Shown one piece after another: positions 33,415 to 41,590 of a stretch of 58,258 bases of DNA. A program made the translations under genes and the position numbers. The DNA comes from Bacillus sp. 7884-1 (GTDB lineage: Bacteria > Bacillota > Bacilli > Bacillales > Cytobacillaceae), in assembly GCF_002272245.1 (NCBI RefSeq), contig NZ_NPDD01000101.1, forward strand, positions 1-58,258, read 5' to 3'. Under the pieces are notes generated by a model. It did no database searches. It was not told the origin of the DNA and was given only the letters and a program-made list of their open reading frames with translations. Each line of letters starts with the position of its first letter. Position 1 is the stretch's first letter.

Positions 33415-33870
33415 CTAATGCATTGCTACCACTGACCAAGGATCTACTCCTGGATCTTTGCCTTCTGCAAAATCCTTAATCCTTGGCATGTAATGAGACC
33501 AACCTTGTTGGTGTGACGGAATTTCTCTAGCAGGTAAATCGTAATGGGTTAATATTAATTTTGTTCCTTTTTCATAAGGAGTCAGCTTGAACTCAACTTT
33601 ACTAGAACCGGGAGGAACCACTTTTGATTTTTCCCACCCCCACGTCATTAATATTTTTTCATAAGGGACAATTTCAAGATATTCTCCCATCGCGATATCA
33701 CTTCCATTGACATCGATTCGGTATTTACCACCAATTCTTGGCTCAAGTAGAATATGTCTGCCCATCCATTTCACCATTTTATCCGGGTCGATAAAGAACG
33801 TAAATAATGTTTCAGGTCGACATTCAATAAAGATTTCTTTTATTATTTTCTCACTAATCATCTGATTCAC
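33415..33870 (-). CDS. SRPBCC family protein (AHSA1/START-like)
   Basis: Single-domain START/AHSA1-like protein of 151 aa with IFIECRPETLFTFFIDPDKMVKWMG at the N-terminus, GGKYRIDVNG in the middle and a C-terminal LILTHYDLPAREIPSHQQGWSHYMPRI helix. Such proteins bind hydrophobic ligands in a helix-grip cavity and are usually encoded next to an ArsR repressor, as here (17-bp overlap with the preceding arsR-type gene). The ligand is unknown. Confidence 0.85.
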   Translation of the reverse strand: MNQMISEKIIKEIFIECRPETLFTFFIDPDKMVKWMGRHILLEPRIGGKYRIDVNGSDIAMGEYLEIVPYEKILMTWGWEKSKVVPPGSSKVEFKLTPYEKGTKLILTHYDLPAREIPSHQQGWSHYMPRIKDFAEGKDPGVDPWSVVAMH

Positions 33871-34177
33871 TTATTCTCCTTTCTTCTTCTTCAGCAGCTT
33901 CTTTCAATAGAAGTAAACTATCATCCCAAAAACGGTCAATATACTGTTTAATTTCTGAAAAACCTTCCCTTCTGATTGAATAATACCGTTTCGTTCCCGC
34001 TCTCCGTACAACCACTACACCGGATTCTTCGAGAACTTTGAGATGCTGTGAAATGGCAGGCGCTGATATTTCAAAATGCGAAGCAATGGCACTAGAGGTA
34101 AGTTCTTTGTCTCTAACAAGATTAAGAATTTCCCTCCTTCTAGGTTCTGCGATGGCATGAATAACTTTTTCAATCAT
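33854..34177 (-). CDS. ArsR family transcriptional repressor
   Basis: Winged-helix regulator of 107 aa: AIAEPRRREILNLVRDKELTSSAIASHFEISAPAISQHLKVLEESGVV, RRAGTKRYYSI wing, and a C-terminal FWDDSLLLLKEAAEEEE helix. It lacks the CxC metal site of CadC, so it belongs to the non-metal ArsR branch found with SRPBCC proteins. First gene of the operon and probably autoregulatory. The promoter region 34178-34314 overlaps the divergent MBL operon. Confidence 0.88.
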   Translation of the reverse strand: MIEKVIHAIAEPRRREILNLVRDKELTSSAIASHFEISAPAISQHLKVLEESGVVVVRRAGTKRYYSIRREGFSEIKQYIDRFWDDSLLLLKEAAEEEERRISESDD

Positions 34178-34314
34178 GAGTTTAATTTAGCACACACTTA
34201 ATTAAGTGTCAACTTAATTAGTGGATTTAATACATAGATATCATTTGAAAAAATATATGATTATATCATTAAATTTGGATTTGAGAAAAAATTCATAAAA
34301 AGTGATTTTATCTC

Positions 34315-34362
34315 TTGATAAAACTAATCATATTAGTTAAAGTAAAACTAACGATATTAGTT
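34315..34362 (+). promoter_or_regulatory. promoter and two TetR-type operators of the MBL operon
   Basis: Two 17-bp palindromes, AACTAAT-CAT-ATTAGTT (34322-34338, perfect) and AACTAAC-GAT-ATTAGTT (34346-34362), have centres 24 bp apart. The first lies between a -35 TTGATA (34315) and a -10 TAAAGT (34338), spacing 17. The TetR gene two positions downstream is the natural ligand. Confidence 0.7.
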
Positions 34363-34379
34363 AAGGGAGGTTGATCAAA

Positions 34380-35087
34380 GTGAGAATGATCAAAGACGAA
34401 TTCTTATATCAAGTTACATTTATGGCCAATGTGTTTCCGGTAAATTGTTACCTGGTTGAGGAAGAGGAGAGTTTAACATTAATTGATGCAGCATTGCCTT
34501 ATAGTATAAAGGGGATATTAAAGGCAGCAGAAACGATTGGGAAGCCAATTACAAAAATTATTTTGACGCATGCGCATGAGGATCATGTTGGGGCGCTTGA
34601 TAAGATAAAAGAGGCACTACCAGATGTGCTTGTGTATATCTCGGTCAGAGATAACAGAATAATGAATGGTGACACTTCGCTTGAAGAGCATGAGCACCAA
34701 ACACCGATTAAGGGCGGCGTTCCGAAAAAGCTGAAGACCAGAGCAAATATACTATTGAAAGAAGGAGACCTAATTGGATCATTGGCAGCCATTGAAACCC
34801 CTGGGCATACACCGGGTTCGATGTCTTTCATTGATATTCGCTCAAAGGCACTGATAGCAGGTGATGCTTTCCAAACTAGAGGAGGAATTGCCGTAGCGGG
34901 TGATATGGTGCCATGGTTTCCTTTTCCTGCCTTTGGTACATGGAGTAAAGAAACTTCTATAGTAAGTGCAAAGAAAATAGTGAATTATCAGCCTAAGCTA
35001 CTTGCGGTTGGACATGGTGAAATGCTGGGAAATCCGATTAGGAAAATGGAACAGGCAATTAATCGTTTAGAGCAGAAATTGAAATAA
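34380..35087 (+). CDS. MBL fold metallo-hydrolase
   Basis: Metallo-beta-lactamase-fold hydrolase of 235 aa. Metal motifs are in order: THAHEDHVG (HxHxDH), ETPGHTPGSMSFI (third His), AGDAF (bridging Asp) and the last His in VGHGEML. Cytoplasmic. Substrate unknown; the family covers thioesters, lactones and many others. It shares a transcript with a TetR regulator, suggesting response to a small hydrophobic compound that the enzyme degrades. Start GTG 34380 lies 9 nt after GGGAGG; TTG 34371 is too close. Confidence 0.86.
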   Translation: MRMIKDEFLYQVTFMANVFPVNCYLVEEEESLTLIDAALPYSIKGILKAAETIGKPITKIILTHAHEDHVGALDKIKEALPDVLVYISVRDNRIMNGDTSLEEHEHQTPIKGGVPKKLKTRANILLKEGDLIGSLAAIETPGHTPGSMSFIDIRSKALIAGDAFQTRGGIAVAGDMVPWFPFPAFGTWSKETSIVSAKKIVNYQPKLLAVGHGEMLGNPIRKMEQAINRLEQKLK

Positions 35088-35101
35088 AGGGGTTTATGAA
35101 A

Positions 35102-35671
35102 ATGTCACCAAGACCAAAGGTTGGACTTGAATTAACAGAGATTCTGGGAGCAGCAGCGGAGTTAGCGGACGAATTTGGGATACAGGAAGTTACCTTGGCA
35201 AACCTAGCGAAAAAATTAGGAATCCGTCCTCCGTCATTATATAACCATTTTGATGGGCTTGGCGGGTTAAGAAAGAAAATGGCGATTTATGGGATAGACC
35301 GGCTATATGAGGTATTAGCCCAATCGGCTATAGGTGTGTCTGGAGATGAGGCCGTGCTAACTATTAGTAAAGCCTATGTTGATTTTGCACGGAAGCATCC
35401 TGGGGTTTATGAGGCGACTTTGATGGCACCGGATATGGAAGATGAAGATGTTCAGAATGCAGGTTCTAAGGTTGTCGAACTCACTGTGCGTGTTTTACAG
35501 GCCTATAGATTAGAAGGAGACACCGCGTTACATGCAGTAAGAGGACTACGGAGCATTTTGCATGGATTTTCTTCATTAGAGCAGCGGGGCGGTTTTAAAA
35601 TGGAGTTAGATTTAAATGAAAGCCTGGAAATCATAATAAAAGCGTATATTCATGGTATGCGTGAGAAGTAA
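35102..35671 (+). CDS. TetR family regulator
   Basis: Repressor of about 189 aa. HTH: IQEVTLANLAKKLGIRPPSLYNHFDGLGGLR. C-terminal ligand domain of the WHG (TetR_C_33) type, with GVYEATLMAP and RGLRSILHGFSSLEQRGGF. Located 8 bp after the MBL gene and presumably binding the two palindromes at 34322 and 34346. Start ATG 35102 (9 nt after AAAGGGG) is preferred over ATG 35096. Confidence 0.87.
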   Translation: MSPRPKVGLELTEILGAAAELADEFGIQEVTLANLAKKLGIRPPSLYNHFDGLGGLRKKMAIYGIDRLYEVLAQSAIGVSGDEAVLTISKAYVDFARKHPGVYEATLMAPDMEDEDVQNAGSKVVELTVRVLQAYRLEGDTALHAVRGLRSILHGFSSLEQRGGFKMELDLNESLEIIIKAYIHGMREK

Positions 35672-35861
35672 GGTTATTAGGGGCAAAAACAGGTGTATTT
35701 CCAGAAAGAAAGAAAGAATACGACAGATTGTATCTATGATTGGTGCGGCATAAGAATATCTAAAAAAAATTTAGACGAATTTTAGCAAAAAACTTTAAAC
35801 TAATAAGTCAAAGTAGATCATCTTATTACGTTTTATAATAATAATTTTTCTATACGTTACC

Positions 35862-36010
35862 GTCTATCTACTTTTTCAGCCTGAACGGGCACGAATAGCC
35901 ACTATTCGTTACCACAAACCTCCTTTTTCAGCCTGAGCGGGCACGAATAACTTCTATTCGTTACCGCAAACCTCTTTTTTCAGCTTGAACGGGCACGAAT
36001 AGCCTCTGCT
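35862..36010. repeat. three tandem copies of a 52-bp intergenic repeat
   Basis: CAGC(C/T)TGA at 35877, 35929 and 35981 shows an exact 52-bp period. Each unit holds TTTTTCAGC, CGGGCACGAATA, a small hairpin (GAATAG/CTATTC) and CGTTACC. Third copy is partial. The same period and order, reversed, is found at 6072-6172. The rest of 35672-36241 contains no supported gene; a TATAAT at 36203 lies before the exonuclease gene. Confidence 0.7.
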
Positions 36011-36241
36011 TTACAAAACTGGCCTCTACTACTAGTGTTACCTATCAATCGAAAAAAGCCAGTCGCAAGTTTGGCTAGCTCTCAAAAAGGTTATGCACTT
36101 GGATCGCTAAAAAGCGTCACGGCCCAACCGGCACCGTTTCACTCGCCGTCGTTAAACTCCAAAAGACCTATCCAAGAGCAAGTCTTTTTTTTAATAAGAT
36201 GTTATAATGTATGTAATATCTCGATTAAAGGAATGAAATTA

Positions 36242-36850
36242 ATGCAGAAATTTGAGAAGTTAGGTTTAGTTGTGGACGTTGAAACGACCGGGTTAGGGCC
36301 AACTACAGATGAAGTAATAGAATTAGCGTTGAAATTGTTTTCCTATCGTACAGATACCGGCGAAGTTCAAGAAATTATTGAAGAAGATTCCTTTTTGAGA
36401 GAACCGCTTTCCAGTTCTGCAAGAAGGAACTATGACCGTGCCTATCAAATCCACGGGATTCCCTATGAATTAGTAGAAGGGAAGATCTTCACGGATGGTA
36501 AGATTAAAACTTATTTTCACCGTGCCGATTCCGTTTTCGCTCACAATGCTTCCTTTGACCGAAGCTTTCTCTATCATATGTACCCAGAAGTAAATGATTT
36601 AAAATGGTATTGTACCATGCGGGGTGTTAAATGGAAAAACTACGGCTTTCCTAATGGTAAACTCCTAACACTACTGCAAGCACACAACATTACAAACCAT
36701 CAAACACATAGAGCACTTGACGATATTACATACCTCATGGACCTGCTCAGAAAAACAAGTCCTAATGGAAATCTCTACCTTCAAGAAGTACTTGAAAACG
36801 GACCGATGAGAAAATACCAGCCTGCTGCCACTCGAACCAAAATGGGATAA
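36242..36850 (+). CDS. DEDDh 3'-5' exonuclease
   Basis: Exonuclease of 202 aa, DnaQ/RNase T type. Exo I: VVDVETTGLGPTTDEVIELAL; Exo II: FAHNASFDRSFL; Exo III: HRALDD with the catalytic His. These four acidic residues and the His bind two metals and remove 3' nucleotides. No polymerase or helicase domain is attached. Start ATG 36242 lies 9 nt after AAAGGA; the frame is open further up through repeat-like DNA without a site. Strong terminator follows. Confidence 0.86.
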   Translation: MQKFEKLGLVVDVETTGLGPTTDEVIELALKLFSYRTDTGEVQEIIEEDSFLREPLSSSARRNYDRAYQIHGIPYELVEGKIFTDGKIKTYFHRADSVFAHNASFDRSFLYHMYPEVNDLKWYCTMRGVKWKNYGFPNGKLLTLLQAHNITNHQTHRALDDITYLMDLLRKTSPNGNLYLQEVLENGPMRKYQPAATRTKMG

Positions 36851-36863
36851 CTGCTCCATCCAT

Positions 36864-36918
36864 AAAGACACTTCAAAACGGATCAAAAAATGGGTTCCGT
36901 TTTGAAGTGTCTTTATTA
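36864..36918 (+). terminator. terminator of the exonuclease gene
   Basis: Nineteen-bp perfect stem AAAGACACTTCAAAACGGA/TCCGTTTTGAAGTGTCTTT, 13-nt loop, then ATTAAA. Confidence 0.82.
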
Positions 36919-36969
36919 AAATACGTGGCGAGATGACAGGCGTTTTGGCATCGTCACATATAAAAAGTA

Positions 36970-36995
36970 AAACTCGCCATGGCGAGTTTCTTTAT
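36970..36995 (+). terminator. second hairpin, terminator-like
   Basis: AAACTCGCC-AT-GGCGAGTTT followed by CTTTATT. Confidence 0.45.
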
Positions 36996-37044
36996 TAGGA
37001 ATACAGATATATAAAACCTCAGGGTAATGCCAGTAAAAAGTAAA

Positions 37045-37232
37045 ATAAGCGGAGATTTTGCGGTTATATGCAGAATGGGCTCGTTTGGAGGGTTATAAGG
37101 GGAGGTTTTCCGACTATGTGATGCAAAATCTCTCATTTTCCAATTTTTTGAGCCAATAGGCGGAATCCCTCCGTCTATTTAAGCTTTTATTAATAATGAT
37201 TACTAATTAAGCGGAACTTTTCCGTCTATTTA
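37045..37232. repeat. dispersed short palindromes of GCGGA/TCCG type
   Basis: Short imperfect palindromes AATAGGCGGAATCCCTCCG-TCTATTT (37155-37180) and AATTAAGCGGAACTTTTCCG-TCTATTTA (37205-37232), plus a more degenerate GCGGAG...CCGACTA region from 37050. They look like a multicopy intergenic palindrome. No gene in 36996-37341. Confidence 0.45.
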
Positions 37233-37342
37233 TCTGTTCGGGTGCTTAATCTAACCCCCAACCGGTAAGTGCGGATTGTACAAAACCTATTGTCCATCAT
37301 AAGGTCAAAGTTAATGGAACTTCGTAGAAACCTTGATAAATA

Positions 37343-37378
37343 AAGAAAAGACGAATGCCAATTCATCCGTCTTTTCTT
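37343..37378. terminator. terminator of the DinB-like gene
   Basis: AAGAAAAGACG paired with CGTCTTTTCTT; lies just past the minus-strand stop codon at 37390. Confidence 0.65.
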
Positions 37379-37389
37379 GTGTCCGACTA

Positions 37390-37905
37390 CTATTTCAGAT
37401 ATCTCTCTTCCACAATCTTTCGGTGATGCATTTCGTGGCCAGCGATGATGTAGGCGATGGCTCTGGTGGTAATTTCCATTCCGTTTGCGTTGCCTATATT
37501 TGCCCACGCTCCGGCTGGGATGTTTTGAATAAGGGTGATGGCGGCGTTTCTTGTTGCTTTGAAGTCTTCAAGGATTGCTTCCATCGAAAGGTTATGGGTT
37601 TGGGCAGCCTCAACATAATCGGTTTCATTAAAGCCTGCTAATGGAGTTTGATCTCCGCGGCTTACACGAAGCAGGCGATAGGTCATAATTCTTTCCGTAT
37701 CGATTATATGTCCAAGCACTTCTTTCACACTCCATTTACCCGGAGCATAACGATGATTAGCCTCTTCTTCGGAAAGCCGCTTAAAAAGATCAACCACCGC
37801 TAAGAGATTATCCTGCAAAATCTCTACAACCTCACCATTTGGAACCTGTTGAATATAGGGTTGATAGTAATCTGGATACTCGTTTTCTGTTGGACGTTGA
37901 AGCAT
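37390..37905 (-). CDS. DinB family putative metal-dependent enzyme
   Basis: Four-helix-bundle DinB_2 protein of 171 aa. Three His metal ligands are visible in KEVLGHIIDTERI and AGHEMHHRKI. DinB-fold proteins include bacillithiol/mycothiol-dependent transferases, but many have no known reaction. Start ATG 37905 follows GGAGTGGAG; the frame extends to 37926 across that site. Confidence 0.85.
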   Translation of the reverse strand: MLQRPTENEYPDYYQPYIQQVPNGEVVEILQDNLLAVVDLFKRLSEEEANHRYAPGKWSVKEVLGHIIDTERIMTYRLLRVSRGDQTPLAGFNETDYVEAAQTHNLSMEAILEDFKATRNAAITLIQNIPAGAWANIGNANGMEITTRAIAYIIAGHEMHHRKIVEERYLK

Positions 37906-38058
37906 TATATTCTCCACTCCTCTCAATTCTGTATATTATATTTGGAAATATCTCCATTACTAAATTTATCCTATCACATAATTAAAGCGGTTTGAATCGA
38001 TAAAAACAGCAGCTCATTTATTTAAAGATGGAAAATTCGTAAAATGAAAAAAAAAATT

Positions 38059-38148
38059 GGTTAACGCTTACAAAATTGTATTGACGGATTTTGTCGACGG
38101 TGATATTCTATGTATACAGTTAGTTTGTTAGTTCATTAAACAAATTAA
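38059..38148 (+). promoter_or_regulatory. cre site, promoter and ROK operator of transporter 1
   Basis: GGTTAACGCTTACA (38059-38072), read on the reverse strand, matches the CcpA cre consensus at 13 of 14 positions. Promoter TTGACG (38081), 17 bp, TATTCT (38104). Operator half TAAACAAATTAA ends at 38148, with a weaker left arm from 38124. A second palindrome-like element, TGTAAAGGGATTCACA, is at 38206-38221. Confidence 0.68.
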
Positions 38149-38301
38149 TTGGGATAATTATACACTCTCGAGAAGTTATAAAAAAGCAATGAGTATTTGT
38201 ATTTTTGTAAAGGGATTCACAAATATGCATCAACTTGTCTTAGCAATTATTTAAAGGGTTTACATTTATTATTTTAGAACGATTTAATGGGAGGGTTAAT
38301 A

Positions 38302-39711
38302 ATGGCTAGAGCAATACAACAGAAAGTTGAAACCCCACAAAATGATGGGAAAGCAGTACGCCCATTTGGGATGAAGGATAAATTAGGTTACTTGTTCGGT
38401 GATTTTGGAAACGATTTCTTCTTTATTCTAGTTGCAGCGTTCCTGATGGTATTTTATACAGATGTATTTCATCTAAATCCGGCTGCAGTCGGTGGATTAT
38501 TTTTTGCCGCACGTTTGTGGGATGCATTTGCAGACGTAACATGGGGCCGCTTTATCGATACAAGGAAAGCTGGAAAGAATGGAAAGTTCAGACCTTGGAT
38601 CTTAAGAATGTCTTTGCCACTTGTAATTACAGGGGTGTTAATGTTTGTTCATATTCCAGGAATGACTGATGGATTTTACCTTGCTTATGCATATGTAACG
38701 TATATTCTTTGGGGAACATTATATTCTACTGTTAATATTCCTTATGGCTCAATGGCTTCTGTTATCACAGGTGACCCTGTTGAGCGAACTGCTTTGTCAA
38801 GCTGGAGAACACTTGGTGGTAACTTAGCAGGCTTAATCATTAACGTGGTTGGACCAATGATTTTGTTTGTTGATAATAAAGCAGATGCGAATCGATTCCT
38901 ATTAGGTGCAATCATTTTCGGTGTTCTTGCAATTGCTTGTTATATGGCTTGTTATAAATTATCTATTGAACGTATTGTAATGGATGAAACAAATAAACCG
39001 AAAGCGAGCTTTGGCAAAACTGTAAAAGGTCTTGGTAAAAACAAACCACTCATTGTGTTCCTTACCCTTTCTTTACTGTTCTTGGTTTGCTTCATGTTAA
39101 TTGGTACTGTAAACGTGTATTTATTTAAAGATTTCTTTGGAAACGCTAAAGCATTAAGTATGGTTGGTCTTCTTCAATCGATAGCTGTATTTGTAGGTAT
39201 GCCATTGGTAAGACCATTAGTTTCAAAATTTGGTAAAAAAGAAGTGGCTTCAGGTGGTATTTTACTTGCAGCTGTTGTATACGCTGTTTTATATTTCCTT
39301 CCTAACTTAACAGCAACACAATTTATCGGAATCTTAACAATTGGTATGTTTGGTTATGGTCTATTCAATCTTGTAATTTGGGCTTTTGTTACAGACGTCA
39401 TTGATTACCATGAGTATTTAACTGGTTTACGTGAGGATGGAACTGTTTACTCTATCTATTCCATGGCACGTAAGATCGGACAAGCTGTTGCCGGAGGTTT
39501 AGGTGGTGTAGCAATTGCAGCAGTTGGATACACTGCAGGTGCCGAAAAACAAACAAGTGAAGCTTTACAAGGAATTCATACACTAGGTACTCTAGTACCT
39601 GCAATTATACTTGGTGTAGTGTTCCTAATGCTCGTATTCTTGTATCCATTAAACAAAAAGCGCACAGCACAACTTGCAATTGATTTAGCTGAAAGAAGAA
39701 GTTCAAAATAA
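38302..39711 (+). CDS. GPH family glycoside/hexuronide:cation symporter (copy 1)
   Basis: Twelve-segment transporter of 469 aa of the glycoside-pentoside-hexuronide branch of the MFS. GYLFGDFGNDFFF opens helix 1; DAFADVTWGRFIDTRK is the loop 2-3 signature; VTDVIDYHEYLTGLREDGTVYSIYS is the conserved GPH loop 10-11 block. Likely imports glucuronides or free uronates with sodium or proton, judging by uxaC in the same operator-defined regulon. Start ATG 38302 lies 7 nt after GGGAGG. About three quarters identical to the next gene. Confidence 0.88.
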   Translation: MARAIQQKVETPQNDGKAVRPFGMKDKLGYLFGDFGNDFFFILVAAFLMVFYTDVFHLNPAAVGGLFFAARLWDAFADVTWGRFIDTRKAGKNGKFRPWILRMSLPLVITGVLMFVHIPGMTDGFYLAYAYVTYILWGTLYSTVNIPYGSMASVITGDPVERTALSSWRTLGGNLAGLIINVVGPMILFVDNKADANRFLLGAIIFGVLAIACYMACYKLSIERIVMDETNKPKASFGKTVKGLGKNKPLIVFLTLSLLFLVCFMLIGTVNVYLFKDFFGNAKALSMVGLLQSIAVFVGMPLVRPLVSKFGKKEVASGGILLAAVVYAVLYFLPNLTATQFIGILTIGMFGYGLFNLVIWAFVTDVIDYHEYLTGLREDGTVYSIYSMARKIGQAVAGGLGGVAIAAVGYTAGAEKQTSEALQGIHTLGTLVPAIILGVVFLMLVFLYPLNKKRTAQLAIDLAERRSSK

Positions 39712-39731
39712 AAACTAAATTATATATGAAG

Positions 39732-39768
39732 AAAAAGGAAGCAAAGATAATTTGCTGCCTTTTTCTTT
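39732..39768 (+). terminator. terminator of transporter 1
   Basis: AAAAAGG-AGCAAA stem with TTTGCT-CCTTTTT, loop GATAA, then CTTTTTC. Confidence 0.75.
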
Positions 39769-39892
39769 TTCTTTTGCTTAAAGAGTTAAATCGTTATTAG
39801 GTCGAAAACTGGAAGTCGCTAATGACCTACTGGCAAATAAATTGCATTTTTAAAAACAGAAACCATTAACACTAAAATCACAAACAAAATTA

Positions 39893-40005
39893 TTGACGAA
39901 TAACAAAAATGGGAATATTATAAATGTGCATTTAATTTATTAGTTTAATAAACAAATTAATTGATGCAGTAAACATGCTCGTGAGTAATTTAGTAAGGGG
40001 TTACA
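39893..40005 (+). promoter_or_regulatory. promoter and ROK operator of transporter 2
   Basis: TTGACG (39893), 17 bp, TATTAT (39916), then the palindrome TTAGTTTAATAAACAAATTAA written as arms TTAGTTTA and TAAACAAATTAA (39940-39960). AGTAAGGGGTTACA (39992-40005) follows, one of five similar second elements in this regulon. Confidence 0.68.
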
Positions 40006-40077
40006 CAAAATAGTTTCAAAGTAATTTAATGCAACCTAGAAATGATTTTTAGATTATATTTTTGGGAGGGAATAGAA

Positions 40078-41487
40078 ATGGTTCAAGCATTGCAAAAGAA
40101 AGTAGAATCCCCACAATCAGGTGGGAAAACTGTACGTCCATTTGGGATGAGAGATAAATTAGGCTACTTGTTTGGTGATTTTGGAAACGATTTCTTCTTT
40201 GTTCTAGCCGCCTCATTCTTGATGGTTTTCTATACGGATATTTTTCATATTAATCCTGCTCATGTAGGAATTTTATTTACGGTCGCACGTCTTTGGGATG
40301 CTTTTGCTGACGTAACATGGGGTCGTTTCATTGATACTAGAAAGGCAACTGCTCAAGGGAAATTTAGACCATGGATTTTAAGAATGTCATTGCCACTTGT
40401 AATCATGGGTATATTGATGTTCGTAAAGATACCTGGTATGTCTGATGGGTTTTACCTTGCTTATGCATATGTAACATATATTGTGTGGGGAACATTATAT
40501 TCTACTGTAAATATTCCTTATGGCTCCATGGCTTCGGTGATCACAGGTGACCCTGTAGAACGTACTTCACTATCAAGCTGGAGAACTTTAGGGGGTCAAA
40601 TGGCAGGTTTAGTTATTAACGTAGTTGGACCAATTATTTTATTCGTTAATAATAAACCGGATGCAAATCGTTTCATTATCGCAGCATTAATTTTCGGTGG
40701 GCTTGCACTTGTTTGTTATATTGCTTGTTATAAATTATCTGTTGAACGTATCGTTATGGATGAAACAAATAAAGAAAAAGTGAATTTTGGCCAAACAGTG
40801 AAGGGGCTTACTAAAAATAAACCATTAATGGTGTTCCTTGTAGCTGCATTAGCATTCATGATTGTCTTTATGTTAATTGGTACGGTAAACGTATATCTAT
40901 TTAAAGATTATTTCACAAATGCAAAAGCATTAAGTATGGTTGGTCTTCTTCAAGCAGTTGCAGTATTTGTCGCAATGCCATTTATTCAACCATTGGTTAA
41001 GAGATTTGGTAAAAAGGAAGTGGCTTCTGGCGGCTTATTAATTGCGACTCTTGTATACGCAATTCTATATTTCCTTCCAAATTTAACGGCAACACAATTT
41101 ATCGGTGTGTTAACAGTTGCTATGTTTGGTTATGGTATTTTTAATCTTGTTGTTTGGGCGTTTGTTACAGATGTAATCGATTATCACGAGTATTTAACAG
41201 GTCTCAGGGAAGATGGTACCGTTTACTCAATCTACTCTATGGCACGGAAAATCGGTCAAGCGGTTGCTGGTGGTGTTGGTGGTGCAGCGATTGCAGCTGT
41301 AAGTTATACTGCAGGTGCCGAAGTACAATCGGCTGAAACTTTACATGGAATTCATACACTTGCTACTTTAGTACCTGCGCTTACACTTGGTGCAGTATTC
41401 CTAATCATTGTATTCCTATACCCATTGAACAAAAAGCGTACGGAGCAACTTACAGCCGATTTAGCTGCAATGAGATTTAAAAAATAA
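40078..41487 (+). CDS. GPH family glycoside/hexuronide:cation symporter (copy 2)
   Basis: Transporter of 469 aa, tandem paralogue of the gene at 38302 with the same signature blocks (GDFGNDFFF, WGRFIDTRKA, DVIDYHEYLTGLREDGTVYS). It has its own promoter and operator, so the two can be controlled separately and may differ in substrate, for example free uronate versus a glycoside. Start ATG 40078 follows GGGAGGG; the frame is open to 40042 without a site. Confidence 0.88.
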   Translation: MVQALQKKVESPQSGGKTVRPFGMRDKLGYLFGDFGNDFFFVLAASFLMVFYTDIFHINPAHVGILFTVARLWDAFADVTWGRFIDTRKATAQGKFRPWILRMSLPLVIMGILMFVKIPGMSDGFYLAYAYVTYIVWGTLYSTVNIPYGSMASVITGDPVERTSLSSWRTLGGQMAGLVINVVGPIILFVNNKPDANRFIIAALIFGGLALVCYIACYKLSVERIVMDETNKEKVNFGQTVKGLTKNKPLMVFLVAALAFMIVFMLIGTVNVYLFKDYFTNAKALSMVGLLQAVAVFVAMPFIQPLVKRFGKKEVASGGLLIATLVYAILYFLPNLTATQFIGVLTVAMFGYGIFNLVVWAFVTDVIDYHEYLTGLREDGTVYSIYSMARKIGQAVAGGVGGAAIAAVSYTAGAEVQSAETLHGIHTLATLVPALTLGAVFLIIVFLYPLNKKRTEQLTADLAAMRFKK

Positions 41488-41506
41488 TAAATCATTTTCA
41501 AAAAAG

Positions 41507-41533
41507 TAGCTATGATTTAGCTATCTTTTTTAT
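41507..41533 (+). terminator. terminator of transporter 2
   Basis: GTAGCTA-TGATT-TAGCTA stem followed by TCTTTTTT. Confidence 0.65.
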
Positions 41534-41537
41534 TGCT

Positions 41538-41578
41538 GAAAAATCCCCTTTTGCGAAAAAGCTAAAAGGGGATTTACA
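41538..41578 (-). terminator. terminator of the first ROK gene
   Basis: AAATCCCCTTTT/AAAAGGGGATTT stem, 11-nt loop; on the minus strand followed by TTTTCAGC. Confidence 0.65.
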
Positions 41579-41590
41579 GTAATAAAAGTA

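Noticed and set aside
35862..36010. CRISPR-like array
   Set aside because: Three copies with period 52 and no constant repeat plus unique spacer structure; the similarity runs through most of the unit and there are no cas genes.
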